NCBI GenBank assembly: GCA_946612455.1
Contig: CAMOER010000006.1
Span: 40,410-104,409 of the forward strand
Origin: UBA3305 sp002373555
GTDB taxonomy: Bacteria; Bacillota; Clostridia; Lachnospirales; Lachnospiraceae
Reading direction: 5' to 3'
DNA length: 64,000 nt
In this document: positions 7,904-16,528 of the stretch, piece after piece
Position numbering within the stretch: the stretch's first letter is position 1
Layout: every line of letters begins with the position of its first letter
Notes under the pieces: generated by a model
Seen by the model: only the letters and a program-made list of their open reading frames with translations
The model's database searches: none
What the model was told of the DNA's origin: nothing
Made by a program: the position numbers and the translations under genes

Positions 7904-8766
7904 TGACTGATAATGAAAGAGCCGCAAGAAAAAAGAAGATCATGAACGTGATCATGTGGATTGTTCTGCTGATCGTCTTCATCTGCTTTATCGCCCCCTT
8001 TATCCTTGTCATTATCAATGTCTTCAAGACAAAGGGTGATATCACCTCCAATCCGCTGGCATTGATCGGCAGACATGGATTCACGCTGAAGAACTTCCCC
8101 GAAGCCATGAAGAAGATGAACTTCTGGAGAGTGTTCGGCAACTCGTTCTTCATCACGACATGCGCCACGATCCTGACCATCATCGTTTCCTCCATGACCG
8201 CTTACGTCTTCGTAAGAAACGGGAAATGGAAATTCGTCACGCTGATCTTCTCCCTGATGATCGCGTCGATGGTCATTCCCTTCCAGGTCCTCATGGTACC
8301 GCTCGTATCCGTATACGGCGGACTGCTGGGCGTCCTGAATCACAGGATCACACTGATCCTGATGCATGTCGGATTCTCCGTCTCGATGGCCATGTTCATG
8401 TTCCACGGCGCCATCAAGACGAATATCCCGCTGGAGCTTGAGGAAGCCGCGACGATCGACGGCTGCAACAAATGGCAGACCTATTGGAAGATCGTTTTCC
8501 CGCTCCTTACGCCCACCATCGCGACAGTCGCCATCATCAACGCCATGGCGTACTGGAACGACTACCTCCTTCCCAGCCTTGTGCTGAAGAAGAAAGAACT
8601 CTATACCATCCCGATCGCCACACAGGCCTTCTACGGAACCTACTCGACCGATATCGGACTGGTCATGGCGGCCCTGCTGCTTGCCATGCTGCCGATCCTG
8701 ATCCTGTATATCTTCCTGCAGAAGTACATCGTTGAGGGTGTTACCTCCGGTGCTGTCAAGGGCTGA
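7903..8766 (+). CDS. ABC sugar transporter permease (MalG/MsmG type)
   Basis: A 287-residue partner permease. Membrane helices start at about residue 16 (VIMWIVLLIVFICFIAPFIL), the EAA loop reads EEAATIDGCNKWQTYWKIVF, and the C-terminus ends in the typical QKYIVEGVTSGAVKG of the MalG/MsmG group. The ATG shares its A with the TAA of the upstream permease, so the two are translationally coupled. GGGGAGG lies inside the end of the upstream gene. The ATPase is probably the unlinked-style MsmX/MsmK protein at 13926. Confidence 0.9.
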   Translation: MTDNERAARKKKIMNVIMWIVLLIVFICFIAPFILVIINVFKTKGDITSNPLALIGRHGFTLKNFPEAMKKMNFWRVFGNSFFITTCATILTIIVSSMTAYVFVRNGKWKFVTLIFSLMIASMVIPFQVLMVPLVSVYGGLLGVLNHRITLILMHVGFSVSMAMFMFHGAIKTNIPLELEEAATIDGCNKWQTYWKIVFPLLTPTIATVAIINAMAYWNDYLLPSLVLKKKELYTIPIATQAFYGTYSTDIGLVMAALLLAMLPILILYIFLQKYIVEGVTSGAVKG

Positions 8767-8784
8767 TCACGATCAAAACAATTA

Positions 8785-8810
8785 TCCCGCCGGGCTTCCC
8801 GGCGGGATTT
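8785..8810 (+). terminator. Intra-operon hairpin after the permeases
   Basis: TCCCGCCGGG and its complement (8785-8794 and 8798-8807) enclose a 3-nt loop and are followed by only TTT. With the weak U tract it is more likely a partial terminator or mRNA stability element that lowers expression of the downstream enzymes. Confidence 0.6.
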
Positions 8811-8835
8811 CATGGAAAAAGGAGCGGACAGGCGG

Positions 8836-9447
8836 ATGATAAAGAAAATATTTGATATGGACAATCCGCTGATGCAGGGCCTTTCCACGGCAGCGTATCT
8901 GATGATCCTGAATCTGCTGGCCATGGTCTGCTGCCTGCCGGTCTTCACAGCCGGGGCTTCTCTGACCGCACTGCATGATGTCATACGGGACATGGTGCGG
9001 CACGAAGAAACCTATCCGGCAAAAATGTTCTTTGATTCATTCAAAAAAAATCTGCGGGCGGGTTCTCGCATGGGGCTGATCTTCATCGCCGCTGCGGTCC
9101 TGATCCTCGCAAATTATTATGCTGCCGCAGCATTCCTCCCGGCTTTCCGGTTTATTTCACTGGCGCTCGGGATCGTTCTGCTTGCGGTCAGCTTCTGGGC
9201 GTTCGCGCTGCTGGCAAGGTTTGAAAATACGGTGCGCGGCACGCTGAGAAATGCTATACTGCTGACGGCGGGATATTTTCCCCGGACGGCGGGAATGACG
9301 GCCTTCACGGTCATCTTTTATCTGGCAGCGCTCAAATACACGGCTGTGATCGCGCCGGTGGCCATCATGTTCGGCTTTTCGCTGCCGGTCTATGTATGCA
9401 CGGTTCTGCTGAACGGAATTCTGGAAAAAATGGAAGCAGGAAATTGA
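8836..9447 (+). CDS. DUF624 family membrane protein (YesL-like)
   Basis: A 203-residue polytopic membrane protein that opens with the family signature KIFDMDNPLMQGLSTAAYLM, followed by LNLLAMVCCLPVFTAGASL, and has about five to six helices. YesL/DUF624 proteins accompany carbohydrate ABC transporters in Firmicutes, but their activity is not established. The ATG at 8836 is chosen because the family start motif begins there, with GGAG upstream. An ATG at 8812 would add eight residues that include the ribosome site. It lies between the permeases and the glycosidases of the sugar operon. Confidence 0.85.
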   Translation: MIKKIFDMDNPLMQGLSTAAYLMILNLLAMVCCLPVFTAGASLTALHDVIRDMVRHEETYPAKMFFDSFKKNLRAGSRMGLIFIAAAVLILANYYAAAAFLPAFRFISLALGIVLLAVSFWAFALLARFENTVRGTLRNAILLTAGYFPRTAGMTAFTVIFYLAALKYTAVIAPVAIMFGFSLPVYVCTVLLNGILEKMEAGN

Positions 9448-9449
9448 CT

Positions 9450-11282
9450 ATGAAAAATACTGTAAAAGCAAGGCTTGCAGAGGTTTATGACGAGCTGAAA
9501 TGGCTTTACATGGAATTATATAACAACGATACGGAAGCATTTTCCTATTTTACGGACATGCTGATGCGAAGCTTTGATGGGCGCAGAGCAGGTCTGAAGA
9601 AAATGGATGAAAAAAGACTTGCGGATCCGGACTGGTACCGCTCGAACAAGATCATGGGGATGATGCTCTATGTGGATCTGTTCGCGGGGGACCTGCAGGG
9701 CGTGAAAAAGAAGCTTCCCTATTTTGAGGAGCTCGGGATCAATTACATTCATCTGATGCCGCTGCTGGATACCGTGCCGGAAAAGAGCGACGGCGGCTAC
9801 GCAGTCACGGATTTCCGGAAGGTGAGAGAGGATCTCGGCACCATGAAGGATCTGGAAGAGCTCTCGAAGGCCTGTCATAAGCGCGGCATTTCGCTCTGCC
9901 TGGATTTTGTCATGAACCATACAGGCGATGAACACGCCTGGGCGAAGGCTGCGAGAGCGGGAGATCCGATCGCTAAGGGCAGATACTTCTTCTTTGACAA
10001 CTGGGATCTGCCCGGAAAGTTCGAGGCCTCCATCCCGGATGTGTTCCCGACCACCGCACCGGGCAGCTTTACCTGGCTTGATGACTGCAATCAGGCCGTT
10101 ATGACGATGTTTTACCCGTTCCAGTGGGATTTGAACTACTCCAATCCGCTGGTGCTGAATGATATGACGGAAAATCTCCTGTTTCTTGCGAACCGGGGAA
10201 TGGATGTGATCCGGCTGGATGCGATCCCGTACATCTGGAAGGCCCTCGGCACGGACTGCCGGAATCTCCCGCAGGTACATACGATCGCCAGGATCCTGTA
10301 TCTGTCATGTTATGTCGTATGCCCCGGCGTTCTGATGCTGGGCGAGGTGGTCATGGAACCGCAGAAGGTGGCCGCCTATTTTGGAACAAAAGACAGACCG
10401 GAATGCCGGATGTTATATAATGTAACGACCATGTGCAGTACATGGCACACGCTTGCGACCCGCGACGTCAGGCTGCTGAAGCATCAGATGGATCAGGTGT
10501 GCGCACTCCCCCCGCAGTGCATCTTCCAGAATTATCTTCGCTGCCATGACGATATCGGCTGGGGACTCGATTATCCTTTCCTGTCGCAGTTCGGAATCGG
10601 GGAAGTCGCACACAAAAGATATCTCAACGATTTCTTTATCGGGCGCTTCCCGGGAAGCTGGTCAAAGGGCGAGCTGTACAATGAGGATCTGCGTCTGGGT
10701 GATGCCAGACTCTGCGGGACGACGGCTTCGCTCTGCGGACTGGAGTCCGCCGGGACGGAGGAAGAAGCGGACACAGCCGTCAGACGGGATCTGATGCTGC
10801 ATGCTTTCATGCTTGCACAGAGCGGCATTCCGGTCCTGTATGCAGGTGACGAGATCGGCCAGCTGAATGATTACAGCTACCATCAGGATCCGAAGAAGGC
10901 GGATGACAGCCGGAATGTGCACAGAGGACCGTTCCGCTGGGATCTGGCGGAGCTGCGGCATGATCCGGATACAGTCAACGGCAGGCTGTACGGCCTGCTC
11001 AGAAAGCTGATCGAACTGCGAAGCGAGAATGAAGTTTTCCGTGCGGACGCACATGTACATACATTCTGGACCGGCTCCGATTCCGTTCTCGGCCTGTACC
11101 GGGAATATGACGGAAAAGGTCTGGTCTGTCTGTTCAATTTTTCGGAATGGCCGATCCCGGTTTATTATCCGGAGGGAACAGACCTGATGAGCGGGAACAA
11201 AATCAAAGCGGGAGACAGCCATATCGACGGTTATGGATTCGTATGGCTGGCCACAGGAGAAACGGATGAGCGAGAAGCTTGA
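9450..11282 (+). CDS. Amylosucrase-like glycoside hydrolase (GH13, subfamily 4 type)
   Basis: A 610-residue GH13 enzyme with the long helical N-terminal region and barrel of amylosucrases. Hallmarks are DFVMNHTGDEHAWA, FQWDLNYSNP, VIRLDAIPYIWK (nucleophile Asp257), MLGEVV (acid/base Glu299), YNVTTMCSTWHTLATRDV and LRCHDDIGW (third acid Asp367). Amylosucrases transfer glucose from sucrose to an alpha-1,4-glucan and release fructose; some relatives mainly hydrolyse or isomerise sucrose. No signal peptide, so cytoplasmic. The start at 9450 has only a weak ribosome site, and coupling to the DUF624 gene 3 bp upstream is likely. The reading frame overlaps the GH32 gene by 17 nt. Sucrose phosphorylase is less likely because those enzymes are about 100 residues shorter and lack this N-terminal domain. 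Confidence 0.85.
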   Translation: MKNTVKARLAEVYDELKWLYMELYNNDTEAFSYFTDMLMRSFDGRRAGLKKMDEKRLADPDWYRSNKIMGMMLYVDLFAGDLQGVKKKLPYFEELGINYIHLMPLLDTVPEKSDGGYAVTDFRKVREDLGTMKDLEELSKACHKRGISLCLDFVMNHTGDEHAWAKAARAGDPIAKGRYFFFDNWDLPGKFEASIPDVFPTTAPGSFTWLDDCNQAVMTMFYPFQWDLNYSNPLVLNDMTENLLFLANRGMDVIRLDAIPYIWKALGTDCRNLPQVHTIARILYLSCYVVCPGVLMLGEVVMEPQKVAAYFGTKDRPECRMLYNVTTMCSTWHTLATRDVRLLKHQMDQVCALPPQCIFQNYLRCHDDIGWGLDYPFLSQFGIGEVAHKRYLNDFFIGRFPGSWSKGELYNEDLRLGDARLCGTTASLCGLESAGTEEEADTAVRRDLMLHAFMLAQSGIPVLYAGDEIGQLNDYSYHQDPKKADDSRNVHRGPFRWDLAELRHDPDTVNGRLYGLLRKLIELRSENEVFRADAHVHTFWTGSDSVLGLYREYDGKGLVCLFNFSEWPIPVYYPEGTDLMSGNKIKAGDSHIDGYGFVWLATGETDEREA

Positions 11283-12735
11283 GAATGCAAGACGGTTCGA
11301 AGCTGACAATATACCGAAAATTGCGATGAACATGCGGCCGGCCTATCATCTGACCGGAAGCATGGGCTGGATCAATGATCCGAACGGCTTTTCCTTATAT
11401 AAAGGGGAACTGCATCTTTTCTACCAGGCAAATCAGTATGAAAAGAAGGCCGGATCGATCCACTGGGGACATGTAAAAACAAAAGATCTGATCCACTGGG
11501 AACGCGTTCCGGTCGCATTGGCACCGGATATGCCGTATGACCGGGACGGCTGTTTTTCCGGCGGCGCGGTGGAGACGCCGGACGGAAAGCATCTGATCAT
11601 GTATACCGGCTTTGTGGAAGAGAAGGAAGCAGGCATCGTCCGGCAGACGCAGTGCATTGCCGTGGGGGACGGCATGGATTACGAAAAGCATGCAGATAAT
11701 CCGGTGCTTGCCGAAGACGGCCTTCCGGAGGGCGGCAGCATTGCGGATTTCCGTGATCCGAAGATCTGGAGAGAAGCGGACCGCTATATGGCCGCTGTCG
11801 TGAACCGCGATCGTGAAAACAGGGCTGTCGTACTGATCTATGAGAGCCCGGACGGTCTGGAATGGAAATATAAAGGGACTGCGGCCGAAAGTGACCGGCC
11901 GAACGGCAGGATGTGGGAATGCCCGGATTTTTTTGCGATGGACGGGGAGGACTGCTTCCTTTACAGCGTGCAGGGCATGGACGGCGATGTGCCGGAGGAA
12001 GACCGGGCGTTTGAGACGATCCTGCGCACCGGTGTATTTGACAGAGAGAGCTGCCGCTTCCGGACAGAGGAAGAATTTACCGTTGATTACGGAACGGATT
12101 TCTATGCGCCCCAGACTGTGGAACTGCCGGATGGCAGACGGATCATGACGGCCTGGATGCAGAGCTGGAGAACCGCAAATGATGCGCCGGACGAACTGGA
12201 CTTCCGGGGGCAGATGATCTTCCCGAGAGAGCTGTCGCTTGCGGACGGCGTTCTGGTGCAGCATCCCGCACGGGAGCTGAAGGCTTACCGCAGAAACTAT
12301 ACCGCGATCAAAGGCCATGACGGCACCGGAAGATTCTCGCATGAAGATATGAACGGAAGATGCGCCGAGCTCGATCTGGTGATCCGCCGCCGCGGAACGG
12401 CAAAACCCGGCAGGTTCATGATCCATATCGCGGAGGATTTCTTGCACAGAACGGTCATTGAAGCCGATCTCGCGGAAGGCATGATCACGGTGGATCTGAC
12501 GGATTCCGGCAATCCGGAGAGCATGTCCGTCAGAAAGAGCTTTCCTGCAGAGATGGAAAACGGGGCGGTCAGGCTGAAGATCCTGCTGGACCGTTACAGT
12601 ATGGAGCTCTTTGCAGGCGGCGGAAAGGCGGCGGCATCGTTCGTCCTGTATGCGCCGCAGGAGGCGGACGGCATCTCTTTTGAACAGACCGGCGGTGTAA
12701 GTGCTGATATCGATTTTTACAGATTGGAGATCTGA
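11266..12735 (+). CDS. GH32 beta-fructofuranosidase (sucrose / sucrose-6-phosphate hydrolase type)
   Basis: A 489-residue GH32 enzyme. The three catalytic blocks are intact: WINDPNG at 35-41 (nucleophile Asp38), FRDPK with Asp164, and WECPD with acid/base Glu218. A C-terminal beta-sandwich follows. No signal peptide, so it acts in the cytoplasm on imported sucrose or short fructans. Because the operon uses an ABC importer rather than a PTS, unphosphorylated sucrose or fructooligosaccharide is the likelier substrate (inference). ATG 11266 lies within the end of the upstream GH13 gene, 17 nt before its stop is complete, with ACAGGAGA as ribosome site. Confidence 0.93.
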   Translation: MSEKLENARRFEADNIPKIAMNMRPAYHLTGSMGWINDPNGFSLYKGELHLFYQANQYEKKAGSIHWGHVKTKDLIHWERVPVALAPDMPYDRDGCFSGGAVETPDGKHLIMYTGFVEEKEAGIVRQTQCIAVGDGMDYEKHADNPVLAEDGLPEGGSIADFRDPKIWREADRYMAAVVNRDRENRAVVLIYESPDGLEWKYKGTAAESDRPNGRMWECPDFFAMDGEDCFLYSVQGMDGDVPEEDRAFETILRTGVFDRESCRFRTEEEFTVDYGTDFYAPQTVELPDGRRIMTAWMQSWRTANDAPDELDFRGQMIFPRELSLADGVLVQHPARELKAYRRNYTAIKGHDGTGRFSHEDMNGRCAELDLVIRRRGTAKPGRFMIHIAEDFLHRTVIEADLAEGMITVDLTDSGNPESMSVRKSFPAEMENGAVRLKILLDRYSMELFAGGGKAAASFVLYAPQEADGISFEQTGGVSADIDFYRLEI

Positions 12736-12740
12736 TCGTT

Positions 12741-13694
12741 ATGGAAAAAAGGTTTGACGTGGCAGCGCTTGGCGAGCTGCTGATCGATTTTACGGAAAGC
12801 GGACTGAGCCCGCAGGGAAATCCCCTGCTGGAAGCCAATCCGGGCGGTGCGCCCTGCAATGTGCTCGCAATGCTGAAGAAGCTCGGAAAGAGCTGCGCCT
12901 TCATCGGAAAAGTGGGAGAGGACCGCTTCGGGTATGAGCTGAAGGACGTCGTCAGTGAAGCCGGGATCTGCACGGACGGTCTGCTGTTTGATAAAAATGC
13001 GCGCACGACGCTGGCCTTCGTAAAGACCGCGCCGAACGGCGACCGGAGCTTTTCCTTCTATCGAAATCCCGGTGCGGATATGATGCTGACGGAAGAGGAA
13101 CTGCCGATGGATATCATCACGAACTGTCGTGTGTTCCATTTCGGGACGCTGTCCATGACGCATCCGGGTGTCAGGGAGGCAACGAAGAAGGCTGTTTCGG
13201 CAGCGAAGGAAGCCGGTGCACTGATTTCCTTCGATCCGAACCTCCGGCCGATGCTCTGGGACGATGCGGAAGTGATGAAAGAGCAGGTGCTCTACGGTCT
13301 GTCGGTATGTGATATTCTGAAGATCGCGGACAATGAGATCGAATTTTTGACCGGAAGCCAGGAAAATGAAGGGATAGAACAGTTGAAAAAACTGGCGCCG
13401 CATTGTAAAATAATGAATGTGACATACGGCGCGAAGGGGAGCCTCAATGCTGGCCCCGAAGGGACAGTATTTGTCCCCGCGGTCAGCCTTGGCGGTACGA
13501 TCGAGACGACCGGCGCAGGTGACACATTCTGTGCATGCATCATTAATTATGTGCTGGAGCACGGCACGGATCTGACATGGGATCAGAGAACGAAGATGCT
13601 GAAATATGCAAATGCGGCAGCATACATTGTAACGACGAAAAAGGGCGCGATCCGCTCGATGCCGGATCCGGCGGAAGTGGAAGCGATTCTTTGA
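12741..13694 (+). CDS. Fructokinase, PfkB family
   Basis: A 317-residue ribokinase/PfkB-type sugar kinase. The N-terminal motif GGAPCNVLAMLKKLG and the C-terminal signature TTGAGDTFCACI (catalytic Asp) are both present. FDPNLRPMLW in the middle is typical of bacterial fructokinases. It phosphorylates fructose released by the GH13 and GH32 enzymes upstream. The ATG is 5 bp after the GH32 stop, so it belongs to the same operon. The length fits the family. Confidence 0.9.
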   Translation: MEKRFDVAALGELLIDFTESGLSPQGNPLLEANPGGAPCNVLAMLKKLGKSCAFIGKVGEDRFGYELKDVVSEAGICTDGLLFDKNARTTLAFVKTAPNGDRSFSFYRNPGADMMLTEEELPMDIITNCRVFHFGTLSMTHPGVREATKKAVSAAKEAGALISFDPNLRPMLWDDAEVMKEQVLYGLSVCDILKIADNEIEFLTGSQENEGIEQLKKLAPHCKIMNVTYGAKGSLNAGPEGTVFVPAVSLGGTIETTGAGDTFCACIINYVLEHGTDLTWDQRTKMLKYANAAAYIVTTKKGAIRSMPDPAEVEAIL

Positions 13695-13925
13695 TAAACG
13701 GATCGGCGCTTTCCGTAATAAGTGCCAGGTTTGCTGCTTTTCCAAAAAGCAGAATAATCCATTGGCAGGCGGGCACTCCACGCAATGTTCGTCTGTACAT
13801 AAGAAAAGGAGGCTTTAACCGTTTGCTCGCGGTGCGGCAGTGTGGAGACCTGTCGTAATGCAGTTGCGCGCTAAAGCGCATGCGAGGCAGTTCAGCGGAG
13901 GCTTTTCTGTCAGAGCAGGAACAAG
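13695..13925 (+). other. 231-bp gap before the msmX/msmK gene
   Basis: No convincing gene. An 8-bp hairpin (CTGCTTTT at 13734-13741 with AAAAGCAG at 13745-13752) lacks a T tract. An AAAGGAGG at 13804 is followed by only an 11-codon TTG frame. A small inverted repeat TGCGC/GCGCA lies near 13864. It separates the sugar operon from the ATPase gene and may hold a separate promoter, but none was clear. Confidence 0.35.
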
Positions 13926-15080
13926 ATGTCAGAAGTAGTCATGAAGGGACTCAAGAAGGTCTACAGCGGAGGCGTGACGGCAGTACATGATGTCAACATT
14001 GAGATCAAAGACAAAGAATTTATCGTACTGGTCGGACCGTCCGGATGCGGAAAGTCCACGACACTGAGAATGGTCGCAGGACTGGAAGATATCTCCGGCG
14101 GCGAGCTGTGGATCGACGGGAAGCTTGTCAACGATGTGGAGCCGAAGGACCGTGATATCGCCATGGTTTTCCAGAGCTACGCTCTGTATCCGCACATGAC
14201 CGTGCGCGACAACCTGGGATTCGCCCTGAAGCTCAAGAAGGTTCCGAAGGAAGAGATCGACAAGAAGGTCAACGAGGTTGCCCAGATCCTGGACATCACC
14301 CAGTATCTTGACCGTAAGCCGAAGGCTCTGTCCGGCGGACAGCGTCAGCGTGTTGCCATCGGCCGTGCCATGGTCCGTGACCCGAAGGTCTTCCTGATGG
14401 ACGAGCCGCTTTCCAACCTTGACGCAAAGCTGAGAAACCAGATGCGTGCCGAGATCATCAAGCTCCGTCAGCGTATCAACACCACTTTCATGTATGTTAC
14501 CCACGATCAGACCGAGGCTATGACGCTGGGCGATCGTATCGTCATCATGAAGGACGGTTTTGTAAACCAGATCGGAACTCCTGAGGAAGTCTTCGGCAAG
14601 CCCGTCAATCTGTTCGTAGCCGGATTCATCGGAATGCCTGTTATGAACTTCTTCGACGGCTGCAAGCTCCTTCTTGAAGGCGGCAAGTACTATGCAGAGA
14701 TCCGTGGAGTGAAGTTCGAACTCTCAGACTTCCAGCAGAAGGCTCTGAAGCAGAACGGACAGCAGCCCTGCGATATCGTAGCAGGTATCCGCCCTCAGCA
14801 CATCAGCGTCGGATCCGGCGAACTTTCTGCCAAGATCGAAGTTTCCGAAATGCTCGGTTCCGAGTACAACCTGCATGCAAGATCCGATAAGGATGAAGTC
14901 GTTATGGTTATCCCTACCGTCGGTCTGGATGTAGATGTATCCATGGGACAGCAGGTCAAGTTCACCACACAGCCTGAACTGATTCAGCTGTTTGACAAGG
15001 CCACCGGAAACAACCTGATCTGGTATGATAAGGAGTCGGCCGAGGCAAATTCTCCCGTCTGCAAAGAGTACAAATTCTGA
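13926..15080 (+). CDS. msmX: Carbohydrate ABC transporter ATPase (MsmX/MsmK/UgpC family)
   Basis: A 384-residue ATPase of the CUT1 sugar importers. Walker A is GPSGCGKST, the signature is LSGGQRQR, Walker B is VFLMDEPLSNLDAK, and the switch His lies in YVTHDQTEAM. A C-terminal TOBE regulatory domain follows from about residue 240. In Firmicutes one such ATPase commonly serves many sugar importers. This is the only one visible near two complete permease pairs (sucrose and Amadori systems), so it probably energises both (inference). It has a strong terminator and a 231-bp leader region of its own. Its codon choice (CGT, GTT) suggests high expression. Confidence 0.93.
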   Translation: MSEVVMKGLKKVYSGGVTAVHDVNIEIKDKEFIVLVGPSGCGKSTTLRMVAGLEDISGGELWIDGKLVNDVEPKDRDIAMVFQSYALYPHMTVRDNLGFALKLKKVPKEEIDKKVNEVAQILDITQYLDRKPKALSGGQRQRVAIGRAMVRDPKVFLMDEPLSNLDAKLRNQMRAEIIKLRQRINTTFMYVTHDQTEAMTLGDRIVIMKDGFVNQIGTPEEVFGKPVNLFVAGFIGMPVMNFFDGCKLLLEGGKYYAEIRGVKFELSDFQQKALKQNGQQPCDIVAGIRPQHISVGSGELSAKIEVSEMLGSEYNLHARSDKDEVVMVIPTVGLDVDVSMGQQVKFTTQPELIQLFDKATGNNLIWYDKESAEANSPVCKEYKF

Positions 15081-15086
15081 TGTAAA

Positions 15087-15132
15087 AGCCAAACAAAAAG
15101 GGATGCCGCAAGGCATCCTTTTTTGTTTGGCT
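15087..15132. terminator. Bidirectional terminator between msmX and frlR
   Basis: A long near-perfect hairpin runs from AGCCAAACAAAAA through GGATGCC-GCAA-GGCATCC to TTTTTTGTTTGGCT. It has A and T tracts on both sides, so it can end both convergent genes. Confidence 0.93.
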
Positions 15133-15146
15133 GGGTAACCCATGGG

Positions 15147-15914
15147 TTATTTTCCGGCCAGCTGCAGTCCCAGCTTGCTCTCGTCATTGGAGAGCGTAAA
15201 CTGGAAATAGCTGCCCGACATCAGCTGCTTCGTCCAGTGGACCGGTTCGTTCGTGTCGGAAGAGGCGACCGTTTCCCGCAGGATGAACAGCGGCATTCCC
15301 TTCCTGATATTCAGAAGTCTGGCTTCTTCCGTTGTTGCGGCGCCGGCTTCCAGCATTATGTTGACATTGCAGTAATCCTCCGGATTGGCGCCGGTATGCT
15401 CTGCCAGCGTCGCGTAAAGCGATTTGTTCTCCAGATCACAATCCAGCAGAAAGCCGTATTTCTTCTTTGACAGCCGGACATGCTCGATGACGACAGGGAT
15501 TCCGTTTGCATAGCGTAATCTGTTGATATAAACGATGGAATCGTCTGCAGTCAGCTTCAGCAGCTGAATGTCGCGCGCAGTCGGCTTCTGTTCTTCGATC
15601 GTCAGTACATGTGTACTGATCTCTACATTATTCCTTTTGCATGCGGTGGTGAAGCCTTCGAAACGGAAGAGACTGGAGTCCAGCTTTTTTCTCGTCACGA
15701 AAGTACCTTTTCCGTGCTTCTTCACGACCATTTCGTTTTCTGCAAGCTCCGCGATGGCCGCGCGGACCGTCACACGGCTGACGCCGTAGATCTCGCAGAG
15801 CTTCGCTTCGCTCGGGAGCGCCTGCCCCTCAGCATATTCCCCGGAGCTGATCTTCTGTTTGATATCGTCGTATATCTGCTGATATAACGTCACTTCGCTT
15901 TGCGTGTCCAGCAT
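15147..15914 (-). CDS. frlR: GntR/HutC-family regulator with UTRA domain (FrlR-like)
   Basis: A 255-residue regulator. A winged HTH occupies about residues 8-75 (LYQQIYDDIKQKISSGEYAEG, LPSEAKLCEIYGVSRVTVRAAI, KKHGKGTFV) and a UTRA ligand domain about 95-245 (VYINRLRYANGIPVVIEHVRL, LFILRETVAS). It is divergent from an operon whose genes match the Bacillus frl set, so it is assigned as the fructoselysine-type repressor, presumably released by a phosphorylated Amadori compound (inference). ATG 15914 is chosen because GGGAG lies 6 nt upstream; an in-frame GTG at 15953 overlaps the regulatory region. A TAACACGTCTTA site overlaps its own transcription start, indicating autoregulation. Confidence 0.85.
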   Translation of the reverse strand: MLDTQSEVTLYQQIYDDIKQKISSGEYAEGQALPSEAKLCEIYGVSRVTVRAAIAELAENEMVVKKHGKGTFVTRKKLDSSLFRFEGFTTACKRNNVEISTHVLTIEEQKPTARDIQLLKLTADDSIVYINRLRYANGIPVVIEHVRLSKKKYGFLLDCDLENKSLYATLAEHTGANPEDYCNVNIMLEAGAATTEEARLLNIRKGMPLFILRETVASSDTNEPVHWTKQLMSGSYFQFTLSNDESKLGLQLAGK

Positions 15915-15965
15915 TTCTTCTCCCGCCTTTTTCAGAATAAGACGACCCTCCACCCTTCAAGAGGT

Positions 15966-15981
15966 ATTAACACGTCTTATT
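15966..15981. promoter_or_regulatory. FrlR operator site 1, at the frlR transcription start
   Basis: ATTAACACGTCTTATT is a near-palindrome around ACGT and recurs at 16541, 16575 and 20851. Here it overlaps the predicted start point of frlR. A weaker copy (TATTAACTTGTATG, from 15996) lies in the promoter spacer. Confidence 0.75.
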
Positions 15982-15984
15982 GAA

Positions 15985-16013
15985 ATTGTATCATGTATTA
16001 ACTTGTATGTCAA
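15985..16013 (-). promoter_or_regulatory. Promoter of frlR
   Basis: On the minus strand TTGACA (16013-16008), 17 bp and TACAAT (15990-15985) form a strong sigma-A promoter, with a predicted start near 15978. Confidence 0.85.
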
Positions 16014-16040
16014 TGAATCTGTCATGTATATTTGCATATT

Positions 16041-16440
16041 GTATCCTGATGGAAAGAAATAGGAATACAGGATCCCGCAGGAGCCCCTGAACAGCTATGA
16101 GCGGGTCGAAAACGGATCCTGATCAAGACGAATGAGAAATCAGGATACCGCCGGAGCCGGAGAAAGAGCAAAAAGCGTCTGAAAAAGTATCCCGAAGAGA
16201 GAATAGGAAGATTCAGGATACCGCCGGAGCCGGAGAATGAATAAAAACCGGCGGAAAAAGTATCCTGATCAGAGAATAGGAAGATTCAGGATACCGCCGG
16301 AGCCGGAAAACGAACGAAATCGACCGGAAATAGGATCTCAAAAAGAAAAAAGCGGAAATCAGGATACATCGAGGGCTCTGCAAAGGGGAGAAACCGTTGA
16401 AAAACGTATCCTGGATCAGGTCTCTGAAGAAAAAGGATGC
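16041..16440. repeat. 73-nt tandem hairpin-forming repeat array
   Basis: Five units begin at exactly 73-nt intervals: 16068, 16141, 16214, 16287 and 16360. Units 2-4 open with CAGGATACCGCCGGAGCCGG; units 1 and 5 are diverged copies. In four of the five units the complement GTATCCTG (or a variant) lies at unit position 47. A detached right half sits at 16041, exactly where a sixth upstream unit would place it, and a degenerate start (AAGGATGCC) lies at 16433. Unit 1 carries CAGGATCC paired with GGATCCTG, a compensatory change. The period is not a multiple of three and no ribosome-site-linked frame spans the array, so it is not coding. It fills the space between the divergent frlR and frlO promoters. 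Confidence 0.92.
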
Positions 16441-16528
16441 CTTCGGAAACCATACAGCAGCGATTGCGGAAGAAGAGGAAGCAGCTGCCGGAAATTCATA
16501 AAAAAAGAATAAAAAATGAAAAATGATG

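Noticed and set aside
9450..11282. Sucrose phosphorylase
   Set aside because: The length, long helical N-terminus and motifs such as FQWDLNYSNP and TLATRDV fit amylosucrases better.
13858..13938. Small frame MQLRAKAHARQFSGG just before msmX
   Set aside because: No ribosome site precedes it, and it overlaps the ATPase start; kept only as unexplained spacer.
16041..16440. CRISPR array
   Set aside because: Units are contiguous 73-nt repeats without constant short repeats and unique spacers, and no cas gene is nearby.
16237..16512. 91-residue protein across the repeat array
   Set aside because: The 73-nt period changes frame each unit, the frame has no ribosome site, and its composition only reflects the repeat.
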